Source: Pelistega sp. (GTDB taxonomy: Bacteria; Pseudomonadota; Gammaproteobacteria; Burkholderiales; Burkholderiaceae_B). Taken from it: 64,000 bases of DNA. This document shows, one piece after another, positions 9,129 to 17,949 of the stretch (within the stretch, counting starts at the first letter, position 1; each line of letters begins with the position of its first letter). Location of the stretch: positions 62,001 through 126,000 of the forward strand of contig JAUNUI010000004.1 of the NCBI GenBank assembly GCA_030538255.1. Direction: 5' to 3'. The notes below the pieces were generated by a model. It was given only the letters and a program-made list of their open reading frames with translations, ran no database searches and was not told the origin of the DNA. The position numbers were made by a program, and so were the translations under genes.

Positions 9129-9898
9129 AAATCCTTTAAGGGTTCAGCGACATCACGGATTAACGCTTCTGCGCTGACACGTGATACCGGCACACTGGTA
9201 TTCAGCGAGTAAATCCCATGGGGTGCTAATGGATGCTTAACGGTAACCGCAATTGCCGTGATATCAGGCGAGAATTCCTTATCAGACGAGGTAAAACCCT
9301 GTTCCTTATATAAGGCTTCTTGCTGCTCCAAAATAGCTAGTTTCTCATCGAACTGTGTTGGAAATAGGCGCTTTAAATCTAGCTGAATAGCTTTACGTTG
9401 TTCCTGACTTAAGGCCGCATAGTAAGCACGACCAATGGCTGTATCAGGCATCGGTACGGTTGATCCTACCTGCAGTTGTACGGCGAGTCGTGCCGGTGAA
9501 CGAATGCTTTGGACGTAGAGCATTTCACCGTATTGTGCGACAGCTAAACTGACGGAAACATGATAATTCGCAGCAAAGTTGGCCAGCAGAGGTCTAACTT
9601 GTTCACTAGGGTCAACTGCACCTGTGCCCGTAGTCAGTTCAAGTAGACGCAAGTCGGCTTGGTATAAGGCTGTATGAGGATTCTGGCGTAAAAAGCGCAA
9701 CACCACTAGAGTTCTCAGTAAACGACTGACAGTTGGCTTAGGCAGTTGCGTCATTTCGCAAATCTGTTGGTAACTTACACCATGCGGATAAAAACGGATT
9801 GTGTAAAGAATACTCAATCCCCTAGCCAAAGCCACAACAAACTGACGGTCATTTTCAGCTTCGGCGGTTTCGATGGTCGATAAAATTGTGTTTAACAC
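9092..9898 (-). CDS. IclR family transcriptional regulator
   Basis: A 268-residue regulator with a winged helix-turn-helix at about residues 25-80 (SYQQICEMTQLPKPTVSRLLRTL is the recognition core) and a C-terminal IclR effector domain. The segments YVQSIRSP, IGRAYYAALS and ITAIAVTVKHP are typical of that domain. It is divergent from the glutaryl-CoA dehydrogenase gene across 130 bp that contains three palindromes, and it lies upstream of the permease on the same strand. It is the likely local regulator of this catabolic block, responding to a pathway acid or CoA ester. Glutarate loci elsewhere are often controlled by LysR-type GcdR, so an IclR here is a notable difference. Confidence 0.87.
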   Translation of the reverse strand: MLNTILSTIETAEAENDRQFVVALARGLSILYTIRFYPHGVSYQQICEMTQLPKPTVSRLLRTLVVLRFLRQNPHTALYQADLRLLELTTGTGAVDPSEQVRPLLANFAANYHVSVSLAVAQYGEMLYVQSIRSPARLAVQLQVGSTVPMPDTAIGRAYYAALSQEQRKAIQLDLKRLFPTQFDEKLAILEQQEALYKEQGFTSSDKEFSPDITAIAVTVKHPLAPHGIYSLNTSVPVSRVSAEALIRDVAEPLKDLAVEIQSHFIES

Positions 9899-9934
9899 TT
9901 TACAAAACTTCCATTTCGAGTTAAATTAATTCGT

Positions 9935-9981
9935 ATTGTAAAACAATTCTTCGCATAGCGAAACAGATTTTTATAAAAATC
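9935..9981. promoter_or_regulatory. Cluster of three palindromes between iclR and gcdH
   Basis: Three inverted repeats lie in a row: ATTGT-AAA-ACAAT (9935-9947), TTCGC-ATA-GCGAA (9950-9962) and the perfect GATTTTTATAAAAATC (9966-9981). They fill the centre of the divergent promoter region and are candidate sites for the adjacent IclR protein. Binding is inferred. Confidence 0.6.
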
Positions 9982-10028
9982 GTTCATATTTATCTTTTAT
10001 ATCCATTTACACCAGAGGAACTTTACGT

Positions 10029-11204
10029 ATGTCACGAGCACCTTTTAACTGGCAAGACCCATTTTTATTAACCGAACAACTCAGCGACGAAGAGCGCATG
10101 GTTCAAGAGACAGCTGAAGCTTTTTGCCAAGAAGTTTTAATGCCCGGTATTCTTGAAGCCAACCGTCACGAGAATTTTGATCGTGAACTCATGGTGAAGA
10201 TGGGTGAATTAGGCCTATTAGGTTGCACCATTGAAGGTTATGATTGTGCTGGTATGTCGTATGTATCTTATGGTTTAATTGCCCGTGCTGTAGAGCGTGT
10301 AGACTCAGGTTATCGTTCAGCAATGAGCGTGCAATCTAGCTTGGTGATGCACCCGATTTATGCTTATGGTACTGAAGCACAAAAACAAAAATATCTACCA
10401 AAATTGGCTAAGGGCGAATGGGTTGGTTGCTTCGGATTAACCGAGCCTAACGCAGGTTCAGACCCAGCGAGCATGCAAACACGTGCTAAGAAAGTGCCTG
10501 GTGGTTATTCAATTTCAGGTAGCAAGATGTGGATTACCAACAGCCCTATCGCTGACGTATTAGTGGTTTGGGCGAAAGATGACGAAGGCGAAATTCGTGG
10601 TTTCGTTCTAGAGCGTGGTATGAAGGGTTTAAGTACACCTAAGATCGAGGGTAAATTCTCTCTACGTGCATCGATTACTGGTGAAATCGTCATGGACGAG
10701 GTGTTTGTTCCGGAAGAGAATGCGTTCCCAGAAATTCGTGGTCTTAAGGGTCCTTTCGGTTGCTTGAATAAAGCACGTTACGGTATTGCTTGGGGTGCGA
10801 TGGGTGCGGCTGAATTCTGCTGGGAAGCCGCACGTCAGTACACCTTAGATCGTATCCAATTTAACCGTCCATTAGCTGCCACGCAAATCGTGCAACTGAA
10901 ATTAGCCAATATGCAAACTGAGATCAGCCTTGGTCTACAAGCGGCATTACGTGTCGGTCAATTGATGGAGCAAGATCGCGCGGCGCCAGAGATGATTTCT
11001 CTCATCAAGCGTAATAACTGTGGTAAAGCCTTAGATATCGCCCGTGTTGCTCGTGATATGCACGGTGGTAATGGTATTTCTGATGAGTTCCATGTTATTC
11101 GTCATGTGATGAACTTAGAAGCCGTGAATACTTACGAAGGCACTCATGATGTACACGCCTTGATTTTAGGTCGTGCACAAACAGGTTTACAAGCATTTGC
11201 TTAA
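10029..11204 (+). CDS. gcdH: Glutaryl-CoA dehydrogenase
   Basis: A 391-residue FAD flavoprotein of the acyl-CoA dehydrogenase family that oxidises and decarboxylates glutaryl-CoA to crotonyl-CoA. The segment [18 protein letters not shown], with its Arg (about residue 96), is diagnostic of glutaryl-CoA dehydrogenases within the family. TEPNAGSDP forms part of the flavin-binding region. The catalytic base is the Glu of TYEGTHD (residue 370). The ribosome site GAGGA precedes the ATG. It is followed, after 287 bp, by a family III CoA-transferase that would supply glutaryl-CoA, and the divergent IclR gene probably controls it. Assignment is strong from motif and context together. Confidence 0.93.
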   Translation: MSRAPFNWQDPFLLTEQLSDEERMVQETAEAFCQEVLMPGILEANRHENFDRELMVKMGELGLLGCTIEGYDCAGMSYVSYGLIARAVERVDSGYRSAMSVQSSLVMHPIYAYGTEAQKQKYLPKLAKGEWVGCFGLTEPNAGSDPASMQTRAKKVPGGYSISGSKMWITNSPIADVLVVWAKDDEGEIRGFVLERGMKGLSTPKIEGKFSLRASITGEIVMDEVFVPEENAFPEIRGLKGPFGCLNKARYGIAWGAMGAAEFCWEAARQYTLDRIQFNRPLAATQIVQLKLANMQTEISLGLQAALRVGQLMEQDRAAPEMISLIKRNNCGKALDIARVARDMHGGNGISDEFHVIRHVMNLEAVNTYEGTHDVHALILGRAQTGLQAFA

Positions 11205-11266
11205 CCTTTTGCGCTTTACTTGAGGCTTAGTGGCTCCCCTTGTCTACTTGGTCTCTTGGCAAGTTT

Positions 11267-11312
11267 GCGGTGATGGGTAGATAGGTTGGCTCCTCTTCTT
11301 ACTTATCACCGC
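11267..11312. terminator. Possible weak hairpin downstream of gcdH
   Basis: GCGGTGAT (11267-11274) pairs with ATCACCGC (11305-11312) across a 30-nt loop. No T-run follows, so it may attenuate or stabilise the transcript rather than end it. Confidence 0.35.
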
Positions 11313-11349
11313 ATCCTTATTTAAAGCGTATGTATATAACATAAATCTT

Positions 11350-11430
11350 GTTTTGTAATACACCTTATCGATTTAGTCATATGGTGTTTTGGTAATACGC
11401 TTTATTGATTAACCCTTATTGATTTAGCCC
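11350..11430. repeat. Degenerate direct repeats between gcdH and the CoA-transferase gene
   Basis: Two copies of a 29-bp unit begin at 11350 and 11386. Both contain GTTTTG, TAATAC and a TTAT-Y-GATT segment. A third partial copy (TTATTGATTTAGCCC) ends at 11430. The array is upstream of the CoA-transferase start. Confidence 0.45.
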
Positions 11431-11491
11431 TACTCGTCCTTCATTGAGTACTGCACAGATTTAATTTTTCGCTTATTTCCTAGGATGCCTT

Positions 11492-12685
11492 ATGACACAG
11501 CATACGACTGCTCTTGGTGGTCTTAAAGTTTTAGATTTATCACGTGTACTTGCTGGTCCCAGCTGTACACAGATTTTAGCCGACCTTGGTGCTGAGGTGA
11601 TTAAGGTTGAGCGGCCTCAGATTGGTGATGAAACACGTCATTGGGCGCCGCCAAATTTCTCCGATGGTACAGCGGCCTACTTTGCCACCGTAAATCGTAA
11701 TAAAAAATCCGTCACGATTGATATGAGCCAAGCACAAGGGCAGGAAATTATTCGTGATTTAGCCCGTGAGGCTGATATCTTAGTGGAGAACTTTAAGGTA
11801 GGTGGCTTGAAAAAGTACGGACTCGACTACGCTTCATTACAACAAATCAACCCTCGCCTGATCTATGCCTCATTAACAGGATTTGGTCAAACTGGGCCTG
11901 ATAGTGCTAAACCAGGTTATGACTATATTATCCAAGGCTTAAGCGGTTTGATGAGTATTACAGGTCCGAGTGATGGCTTACCCCATAAGGTGGGTGTTGC
12001 GGTTGTCGACTTGTTTGCAGGCTTGCAACTCACCGTCGGCATTCAGGCTGCTTTATTAGCGCGCGAGAAAACCGGTCTTGGCCAACATGTGGATGTCTCC
12101 TTGCTAGACAGTGCTATTGCCATGACGGCTAATGTGGGGATGAATTATTTATCGACTGGCGAAGTACCACCACGATTGGGTAATGAACACCCAAATATCG
12201 TGCCCTACCAAGTATTTGAAGTTGCTCAGGAACAACACCTTATTTTAGCGTGTGGCAACGATACGCAATTTGCGGCCGTGTGCCGTGTGATGCAACAAGC
12301 GTGGGATAAGGACGAACGCTTTGCACGAAATCCCTTGCGTGTACAGAATCGTCGAGCTCTTATTCCTATGATGCAACAGGTATTTTTTAACAAAACACGT
12401 GATGAATGGTTAAGCCTATTTGAAGCCGCTGGCGTCCCTTGCGGACCGATTAATAATATTGCCGAGGCATTAAGTATGCCGCAGGTTGAGCATCGTCATA
12501 TGGTGATTGATTTTGCCGCTAATAATAGTCCCGTGCGTATGTTGGGCAGCCCTCTTCACTTGTCAAACACACCCGTGCAATATCGTAGTGCCCCACCGAA
12601 AATTGGTCAGGATACGGATGAAGTGCTTAGTCAGCGTTATAGCGTTGAACAGTTAGCTAAATACAAACACGATGGAGTTATTTAA
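11492..12685 (+). CDS. Family III CoA-transferase, probable glutarate CoA-transferase
   Basis: A 397-residue CaiB/BaiF (formyl-CoA transferase type) enzyme. Family hallmarks are the N-terminal VLDLSRVLAGPSCTQILADLGAEVIKVE (14-40) and the catalytic Asp in AVVDLFAGL (residue 173), which forms the acyl-enzyme anhydride. Paired with glutaryl-CoA dehydrogenase, it most likely moves CoA from succinyl-CoA or another donor to glutarate. Other substrates, such as hydroxymethylglutarate, cannot be excluded from sequence. The ATG follows TAGGA. The next gene starts directly after its stop codon, suggesting translational coupling. Confidence 0.87.
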   Translation: MTQHTTALGGLKVLDLSRVLAGPSCTQILADLGAEVIKVERPQIGDETRHWAPPNFSDGTAAYFATVNRNKKSVTIDMSQAQGQEIIRDLAREADILVENFKVGGLKKYGLDYASLQQINPRLIYASLTGFGQTGPDSAKPGYDYIIQGLSGLMSITGPSDGLPHKVGVAVVDLFAGLQLTVGIQAALLAREKTGLGQHVDVSLLDSAIAMTANVGMNYLSTGEVPPRLGNEHPNIVPYQVFEVAQEQHLILACGNDTQFAAVCRVMQQAWDKDERFARNPLRVQNRRALIPMMQQVFFNKTRDEWLSLFEAAGVPCGPINNIAEALSMPQVEHRHMVIDFAANNSPVRMLGSPLHLSNTPVQYRSAPPKIGQDTDEVLSQRYSVEQLAKYKHDGVI

Positions 12686-13144
12686 TTGAAGAATGAATTG
12701 CACTACACCTTAATTAAATCACCTGAAGAAATTGATCAATATCAGGATATCTGGATTGATTTACACTCTGTCCATCAGCAATTACGCCCTGCCCTGCAAG
12801 ATCTCACAGAATATGTGGAGCGTATTCGTTTGATGCTTCGAGAAGGGGCGTATTACTTATGGGTGAAGAATTCTGCTGAAGAAATTGTCTCGATTGCAAT
12901 CTTCCGCATGCACCATAACACGTACCAAAATAAGCTGTGCTTTTTAGATGACTTAGTCGTTAATGAACAGGTTCGTGCGAGTGGCGTCGGTAAGCAGGTG
13001 CTTAGCTATATTGAGGACTTCGCACGTGAGAATGCTTGTGATCATCTGTCCTTAGACTCGGGGACTTTTCGGACACGGGCACATAAGTTTTATTTTATGA
13101 ATAATTATGTCGCCGATTGTTTTCACTTTTCTAAGAAGCTTTAA
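12686..13144 (+). CDS. GNAT family N-acetyltransferase
   Basis: A 152-residue protein with the GNAT acetyl-CoA loop LVVNEQVRASGVGKQVLSYIE (about 90-110; the R-x-x-G-x-G core is RASGVG) preceded by the FLDDL strand. The substrate is unknown. The start is TTG, immediately after the CoA-transferase stop and eight bases after GGAG, which lies inside the upstream gene. The two genes are therefore very likely co-transcribed and coupled. Its connection to glutarate metabolism is not obvious from sequence. Confidence 0.8.
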   Translation: MKNELHYTLIKSPEEIDQYQDIWIDLHSVHQQLRPALQDLTEYVERIRLMLREGAYYLWVKNSAEEIVSIAIFRMHHNTYQNKLCFLDDLVVNEQVRASGVGKQVLSYIEDFARENACDHLSLDSGTFRTRAHKFYFMNNYVADCFHFSKKL

Positions 13145-13230
13145 ATTTAAGCCTGTTTCAAGGCTGATATTAAATAGTAATAAGTATTTAGCAATAACTA
13201 ATCAGTAATCAGTAATAAGGCGGATATACG

Positions 13231-13311
13231 AAGGCCTATATAGAAGCTAAGAAGGCCTATATAGAAGGCAATAAGGCCTATCTAGAAAGGCATTAAGGCC
13301 TATATAAAGGC
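13231..13311. repeat. Four-unit 21-22 bp tandem repeat upstream of the aminotransferase gene
   Basis: Units start at 13231, 13252, 13273 and 13295, each opening AAGGCCTAT followed by an A/T-GAA stretch. Each contains the palindrome AGGCCT. The array ends about 80 bp before the davT-like start codon and is preceded by another small repeat (two CAGTAAT copies). It may influence promoter activity or be a neutral variable-number tract. Confidence 0.8.
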
Positions 13312-13393
13312 GTGTTTAAGAATTCGTATAAACGTCGAATTTAACAAAGTCCAGGCATACACACTATGCCTATATATTTCCAGGAGGAACTCA

Positions 13394-14665
13394 ATGTCAT
13401 CACAACAAGAACAAACTCAACGCCGTCAAGCTGCTGTCGCCCAAGGTGTAGGGGTAATGTGTAATTTTTTTATTGATCGTGCCAAGAATGCAGAAATTTG
13501 GACCACTGAAGGTCAACGATATATTGACTTTGCTGGCGGTATTGGTGTCTTGAATACCGGCCATCTACACCCTAAGGTCCAAGGCGCTGTTGCCGAGCAG
13601 TTAGAGAAATTCTCTCATACCTGCTATCACGTTATTCCTTATGAGTTGTATACCACGGTTGCCGAGAAAATTAATAACTTAGCACCAATTGCAGGCCCTA
13701 GCAAAGTCATGTTCGCCACGACAGGCGCTGAAGCAGTAGAGAATGCCATTAAGATTGCACGTTCGCATACGCGTCGTCGTGGCGTGATTGCTTTCCAAGG
13801 TGCATTCCATGGTCGCACGAACTTCACGCTCGGTTTAACGGGTAAAGTGGCTCCCTATAAATTAAATTTTGGGCCCTTCCCTGCGGATATTGTACATGCT
13901 CCCTACCCGAATGCTTTACACGGTATGAGTGTTGAGCAAGCCTTAGACGGTTTGCAGAAGATCTTTAAAACCCACATTGATCCAGTCGATGTTGCCGCTA
14001 TCATTATTGAACCGATTCAAGGTGAAGGTGGTTTTAATGTCACGCCGAATGAGTTCTTACAGGCGTTACGTAAAATTTGTGATGAGCATGGCATTGTGCT
14101 GATTTTCGATGAGGTGCAAAGTGGTTTTGCCCGTACTGGTAAGTTCTTTGCTACTGAGCATACAGGTGTAACACCAGATATGTTAACCATGGCTAAATCT
14201 TTAGCGGGTGGTTTCCCTCTTTCAGGTGTGGTCGGTAAAGCAGAGATTATGGATGCGCCAACTGCTGGTGGACTTGGTGGTACCTACGCAGGTAACCCAC
14301 TCTCTCTCGCCGCTGCGAATGCCGTGATTGAGGTAATTCAAGAAGAACAATTGTGTGCGCGTGCCAATACGCTAGGTGATAAGCTAAAAGCTCGCTTTAA
14401 TGCCTTGAAAGCTGATGTGCCTGAAATTTGCGAAGTGCGTGGTCTAGGTTCAATGATAGCGATTGAATTTAAGAAAGCGGATGGCACACCTGATGCGGAT
14501 TTACCGAAAAAAGCCCAAGCCTATGCGCTTGAAAAAGGTCTCATCACCTTAACTTGCGGTATGTACTATAACGTTATGCGCTTCTTATTCCCATTGACAA
14601 TTGAAGATGAAATCTTTGATGAGGCTTTGGACATTATTGAAGAAGCGCTACGTGCATCACGTTAA
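13394..14665 (+). CDS. davT: Class III omega-aminotransferase, 5-aminovalerate/4-aminobutyrate type
   Basis: A 423-residue PLP enzyme of the GabT/DavT group. The cofactor-binding acid pair is IFDEVQSGF (Asp239) and the Schiff-base lysine lies in MAKSLAGGFPL (Lys268). GAEAVENAIKIAR and QGAFHGRT are further family signatures. GabT and DavT cannot be separated by motif. The neighbouring glutaryl-CoA dehydrogenase, CoA-transferase and semialdehyde dehydrogenase favour conversion of 5-aminovalerate to glutarate semialdehyde, with 2-oxoglutarate as amino acceptor. A strong AGGAGG precedes the ATG. The upstream gap contains a tandem repeat array. Confidence 0.88.
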   Translation: MSSQQEQTQRRQAAVAQGVGVMCNFFIDRAKNAEIWTTEGQRYIDFAGGIGVLNTGHLHPKVQGAVAEQLEKFSHTCYHVIPYELYTTVAEKINNLAPIAGPSKVMFATTGAEAVENAIKIARSHTRRRGVIAFQGAFHGRTNFTLGLTGKVAPYKLNFGPFPADIVHAPYPNALHGMSVEQALDGLQKIFKTHIDPVDVAAIIIEPIQGEGGFNVTPNEFLQALRKICDEHGIVLIFDEVQSGFARTGKFFATEHTGVTPDMLTMAKSLAGGFPLSGVVGKAEIMDAPTAGGLGGTYAGNPLSLAAANAVIEVIQEEQLCARANTLGDKLKARFNALKADVPEICEVRGLGSMIAIEFKKADGTPDADLPKKAQAYALEKGLITLTCGMYYNVMRFLFPLTIEDEIFDEALDIIEEALRASR

Positions 14666-14851
14666 TTAACCATAAAGAAAGATTACACTAGAGGCAGAAC
14701 TTAGACACGAATGCATTAAAGCGTGCAGCACAATAGAAGAGAATTTGAGCTGCTCATATAGTTGCATTGCGACAGAGGCAAATTAGAAACTAGCTATTTA
14801 TAGGTGTAATATGCCCATTTGCATCTAGTGTGCAAAACTTAGGAGAACAGA

Positions 14852-16309
14852 ATGCAGTTAAAAGACCCTAGCTTATTTAAAACCCAATGTTATATTGATG
14901 GTCAATGGTGCGATGCGGATTCAGGTGACACCATTGCTGTGTATAACCCAGCCACAGGCGAAGAAATTGCACGCGTACCTAAAATGGGTCGTGCAGAAGC
15001 GGATCGCGCCGTAGCGGCGGCAAGTGCAGCCTTGAAAAGTTGGAAAAGCAAATCAGCTAAAGAGCGCAGCAATATTATGCGCCGTTGGTACGATTTACTG
15101 ATTGCCAATCAGGAAGACTTAGGTATTATTTTAACCATGGAGCAAGGCAAACCCTTGGCTGAGGCAAAAGGCGAAATCGTCTATGGCGCGAACTACTTTG
15201 AGTGGTATGCTGAGGAAGCTAAGCGTGTGTATGGTGATACCATCCCTGCCCCATCTGGTGATAAGCGTATCTTAGTGACGAAAGAGCCTATCGGTGTGTG
15301 CGCGGCGATTACGCCTTGGAACTTCCCTAACGCCATGATCACGCGTAAGGCTGCACCAGCGATTGCCGTGGGTTGTACCTTCGTTATCCGCCCTGCTTCA
15401 CAAACCCCACTATCAGCCTTCGCCGTAGCTGAGCTTGCTCATCGTGCAGGTGTACCAGCGGGTGTATTTAATGTGTTGACAGGTGGCTCTACCGAGATTG
15501 GTCAAGTACTAACGGAAGACGATCGCGTGAAGAAATTCAGTTTCACCGGTTCAACCGAAGTTGGTAGCAAATTAATGGCGCAGTGTGCGGGAACGATTAA
15601 GAAAGTTTCACTTGAGCTTGGTGGCAATGCCCCATTTATTGTCTTCAATGATGCAGACCTTGATGATGCGGTGATTGGCGCCTTAGCCTGCAAATTCCGT
15701 AATGCTGGACAAACCTGCGTATGTACAAACCGTATCTATGTGCAAAGCGGAGTCTATGATGCCTTCATCGAGAAACTTACCGCGGCTACAGCTGGCCTGA
15801 AAATCGGTAATGGCTTAGATGAAGGGGTGAATTTCGGTCCTATGATTGATAGCAATGCTATTGCTAAGGTGAAAGAGCATATTGATGATGCCGTATCGAA
15901 AGGCGGTGAAATAGTCTATGGGGGTGAGCAGACTGAGCATGGCGACTTATTCTTCCAACCGACAATTATTAAGAATGTGACCCAAGCGATGAAAGTGGCG
16001 AAAGAAGAAACTTTCGGTCCACTTGCTCCTATCTTTAAGTTTGAAACCGAGGAAGAAGTCTTGGGCTATGCGAATGATACCGAGTTTGGTCTTGCCTCTT
16101 ACTTCTATAGCCGTGATATTGGTCGTATTATTCGTGTTTCTGAAGGTTTAGAGTACGGTATGGTGGCTGTGAATACCGGTATTCTCTCGAATGAAGCGGC
16201 CCCCTTCGGAGGTGTGAAACAATCAGGTTTAGGTCGTGAAGGTTCTAAGTACGGTATTGATGATTATTTGGAAATCAAGTACACCCTGATTGCTGGCTTG
16301 GATAAGTAA
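14852..16309 (+). CDS. davD: NAD(P)-dependent glutarate/succinate semialdehyde dehydrogenase
   Basis: A 485-residue aldehyde dehydrogenase of the GabD/DavD group. Catalytic residues are Cys289 in AGQTCVCTNR and Glu255 in LELGGNAP; TPWNFPNAM marks the substrate/cofactor pocket. Following the aminotransferase, it would oxidise glutarate semialdehyde (or succinate semialdehyde) to the acid. One oddity is that the usual cofactor-contacting KPASQTP is RPASQTP here (Arg180). A good AGGAG ribosome site precedes the ATG. A strong hairpin after the stop ends the catabolic block. Confidence 0.88.
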   Translation: MQLKDPSLFKTQCYIDGQWCDADSGDTIAVYNPATGEEIARVPKMGRAEADRAVAAASAALKSWKSKSAKERSNIMRRWYDLLIANQEDLGIILTMEQGKPLAEAKGEIVYGANYFEWYAEEAKRVYGDTIPAPSGDKRILVTKEPIGVCAAITPWNFPNAMITRKAAPAIAVGCTFVIRPASQTPLSAFAVAELAHRAGVPAGVFNVLTGGSTEIGQVLTEDDRVKKFSFTGSTEVGSKLMAQCAGTIKKVSLELGGNAPFIVFNDADLDDAVIGALACKFRNAGQTCVCTNRIYVQSGVYDAFIEKLTAATAGLKIGNGLDEGVNFGPMIDSNAIAKVKEHIDDAVSKGGEIVYGGEQTEHGDLFFQPTIIKNVTQAMKVAKEETFGPLAPIFKFETEEEVLGYANDTEFGLASYFYSRDIGRIIRVSEGLEYGMVAVNTGILSNEAAPFGGVKQSGLGREGSKYGIDDYLEIKYTLIAGLDK

Positions 16310-16362
16310 AGCTAGGGTAGTCTTAATCTCTAATGAAAACCGGAAGATTAGGAAGCTTTAAA

Positions 16363-16391
16363 CATTAAGGCCGCTTTATGCGGCCTTAATG
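16363..16391. terminator. Intrinsic terminator, probably bidirectional
   Basis: CATTAAGGCCGC and GCGGCCTTAATG form a perfect 12-bp stem around the loop TTTAT. It is placed between the semialdehyde dehydrogenase gene and the convergent nitroreductase gene, with A/T-rich flanks on both sides. Confidence 0.85.
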
Positions 16392-16487
16392 ATAAATAGT
16401 CATTGCTTCTGCTAAGGAAAATTACTATTGACATAGTTCATGGCAGAATTCTGTATTCTTACTTGTGAATGACTAGGGCGAGACTCC

Positions 16488-17066
16488 TTAAATTAAGGGC
16501 TTAGTCCACTCTTCGCAAAAATCCGTATAAGGGCGACGCGGTTTTTGGGGGATTTCACCTTTCGGTGTACCAATCACGAGAAAGCCCATAAAGCGATAAT
16601 CTAGAGGGTCAAAGCCCAGACCAATTTGAAAGTCCTCAATATGGGTGGCAATACCTGTGCTCCAGAATGCACCGTAACCCAACATATGTGCCGCATTCAG
16701 AATGTTCATCATAGCAGCGCCTGTGGCTAGCATACGCTCAGACTCAGGGATCTTCGTGTTGCTATAATCGATATGACAACCAACAGCAATAATCAATGGT
16801 ACTTCAGCTAACCAGGCACGCACAGCCAGATTTTTCTCAGGTGTCTGTGGCTCGCTTGAGGCCTCTCGCAAACCAATCCCAAAATCAGCGAAGGCTTGCA
16901 TAGATTCTTGGCGGATAATTTTAAAGCGCCAAGGTGTTAGGCCACCGTGATCAGGAGCTGATACGGCAGCCTGCAGAATCTGAGCGAGTTCCTCATTATT
17001 CGGCGCAGGTGCGACGACGGTTTTCATGGAATTACGATCTAATAAATAGTCTATGGCTTGTTTCAT
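16488..17066 (-). CDS. Nitroreductase family protein, YdjA-like
   Basis: A 192-residue flavoprotein of the compact nitroreductase subgroup represented by E. coli YdjA. Signatures include a basic FMN-contact region near LLDRNS, SAPDHGGLTPWRFKII (the SAPD-x-G-x-x-PWR motif, about 37-52) and YGAFWSTG near 130. Such enzymes use FMN as a homodimer; the physiological substrate is unsettled. The start follows an AAGGGA-like ribosome site. It stands alone between the catabolic block and the efflux operon. Confidence 0.85.
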   Translation of the reverse strand: MKQAIDYLLDRNSMKTVVAPAPNNEELAQILQAAVSAPDHGGLTPWRFKIIRQESMQAFADFGIGLREASSEPQTPEKNLAVRAWLAEVPLIIAVGCHIDYSNTKIPESERMLATGAAMMNILNAAHMLGYGAFWSTGIATHIEDFQIGLGFDPLDYRFMGFLVIGTPKGEIPQKPRRPYTDFCEEWTKPLI

Positions 17067-17228
17067 GCCTATCCCTTAGTAAGGAAAATGTTTAAGGAGA
17101 TAATCCGAGTATAAATGACACTTTATACGGATATAGGCTCTGTTCAACATCTTCAATATTTATTTCCTTGTATAGCTGGTATGTATGGGTAAGTTGTCCT
17201 TGTGTGATTACCCATAGCAATACTTTAT

Positions 17229-17942
17229 TTATACAAGTAGTGCTTTCATATCGCGAACGGCTTTTTCCCATCCATCAAAAATGGCCTGGGCCACAATCGC
17301 ATGACCAATATTCAGTTCGCTGATGCCGCCGATAGCCACAATAGCTTGTACATTCTGATAATGTAAACCATGGCCAGCATTCACTTTCAGACCGCGTGAG
17401 AGTGCATAGGCCACACCTTTTTTGATGCGCTCTAACTCTTGTAAAGCATGCTCAGGGCTTTTTGCATTCGAATATGTACCCGTATGGATTTCAATCACGG
17501 GAGCACCTGCACGCACGGCCGCATCAATTTGTTGTTCTTCAGCATCAATAAACAAGGATACACGTGAACCTGCTTCGGTCAATTGAGCAACAGCTTCTTG
17601 AGTTTGCGTAAAGTGCTTCAACACATCGAGACCACCCTCGGTAGTAAGCTCTTCGCGGCGTTCTGGCACAAGGCACACATCATGAGGTTTAACGTCACAC
17701 GCAATTTTCAACATCTCTTCGGTAATCGCACATTCTAAATTCATGCGCGTTAGTAAGAGAGGACGTAATTCGTATACATCCTTGTCGAGAATATGCCGAC
17801 GATCTTCACGTAGGTGCAATGTAATAGCATCAGCACCAGCCTGCTCTGCCAATAGAGCGGCTTTAATGGGATCAGGATAAGTACCGCGACGCTGTTGACG
17901 GAGCGTCGCTACGTGATCAATATTTACACCTAAATCAATCAT
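17229..17942 (-). CDS. pdxJ: Pyridoxine 5'-phosphate synthase
   Basis: A 237-residue cytoplasmic enzyme that condenses 1-deoxyxylulose 5-phosphate with 3-amino-2-oxopropyl phosphate in DXP-dependent vitamin B6 synthesis. The start is the ATG giving [18 protein letters not shown], the universally conserved N-terminus. The frame stays open further upstream, inside the preceding gene, but that extension does not belong to the family. [11 protein letters not shown] and [11 protein letters not shown] are further hallmarks. The start lies seven bases after the stop of the outer-membrane channel gene, so it appears to be the last gene of the efflux operon. An unlinked function in an efflux operon is unusual. 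Confidence 0.95.
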   Translation of the reverse strand: MIDLGVNIDHVATLRQQRRGTYPDPIKAALLAEQAGADAITLHLREDRRHILDKDVYELRPLLLTRMNLECAITEEMLKIACDVKPHDVCLVPERREELTTEGGLDVLKHFTQTQEAVAQLTEAGSRVSLFIDAEEQQIDAAVRAGAPVIEIHTGTYSNAKSPEHALQELERIKKGVAYALSRGLKVNAGHGLHYQNVQAIVAIGGISELNIGHAIVAQAIFDGWEKAVRDMKALLV

Positions 17943-17949
17943 TTGACGT

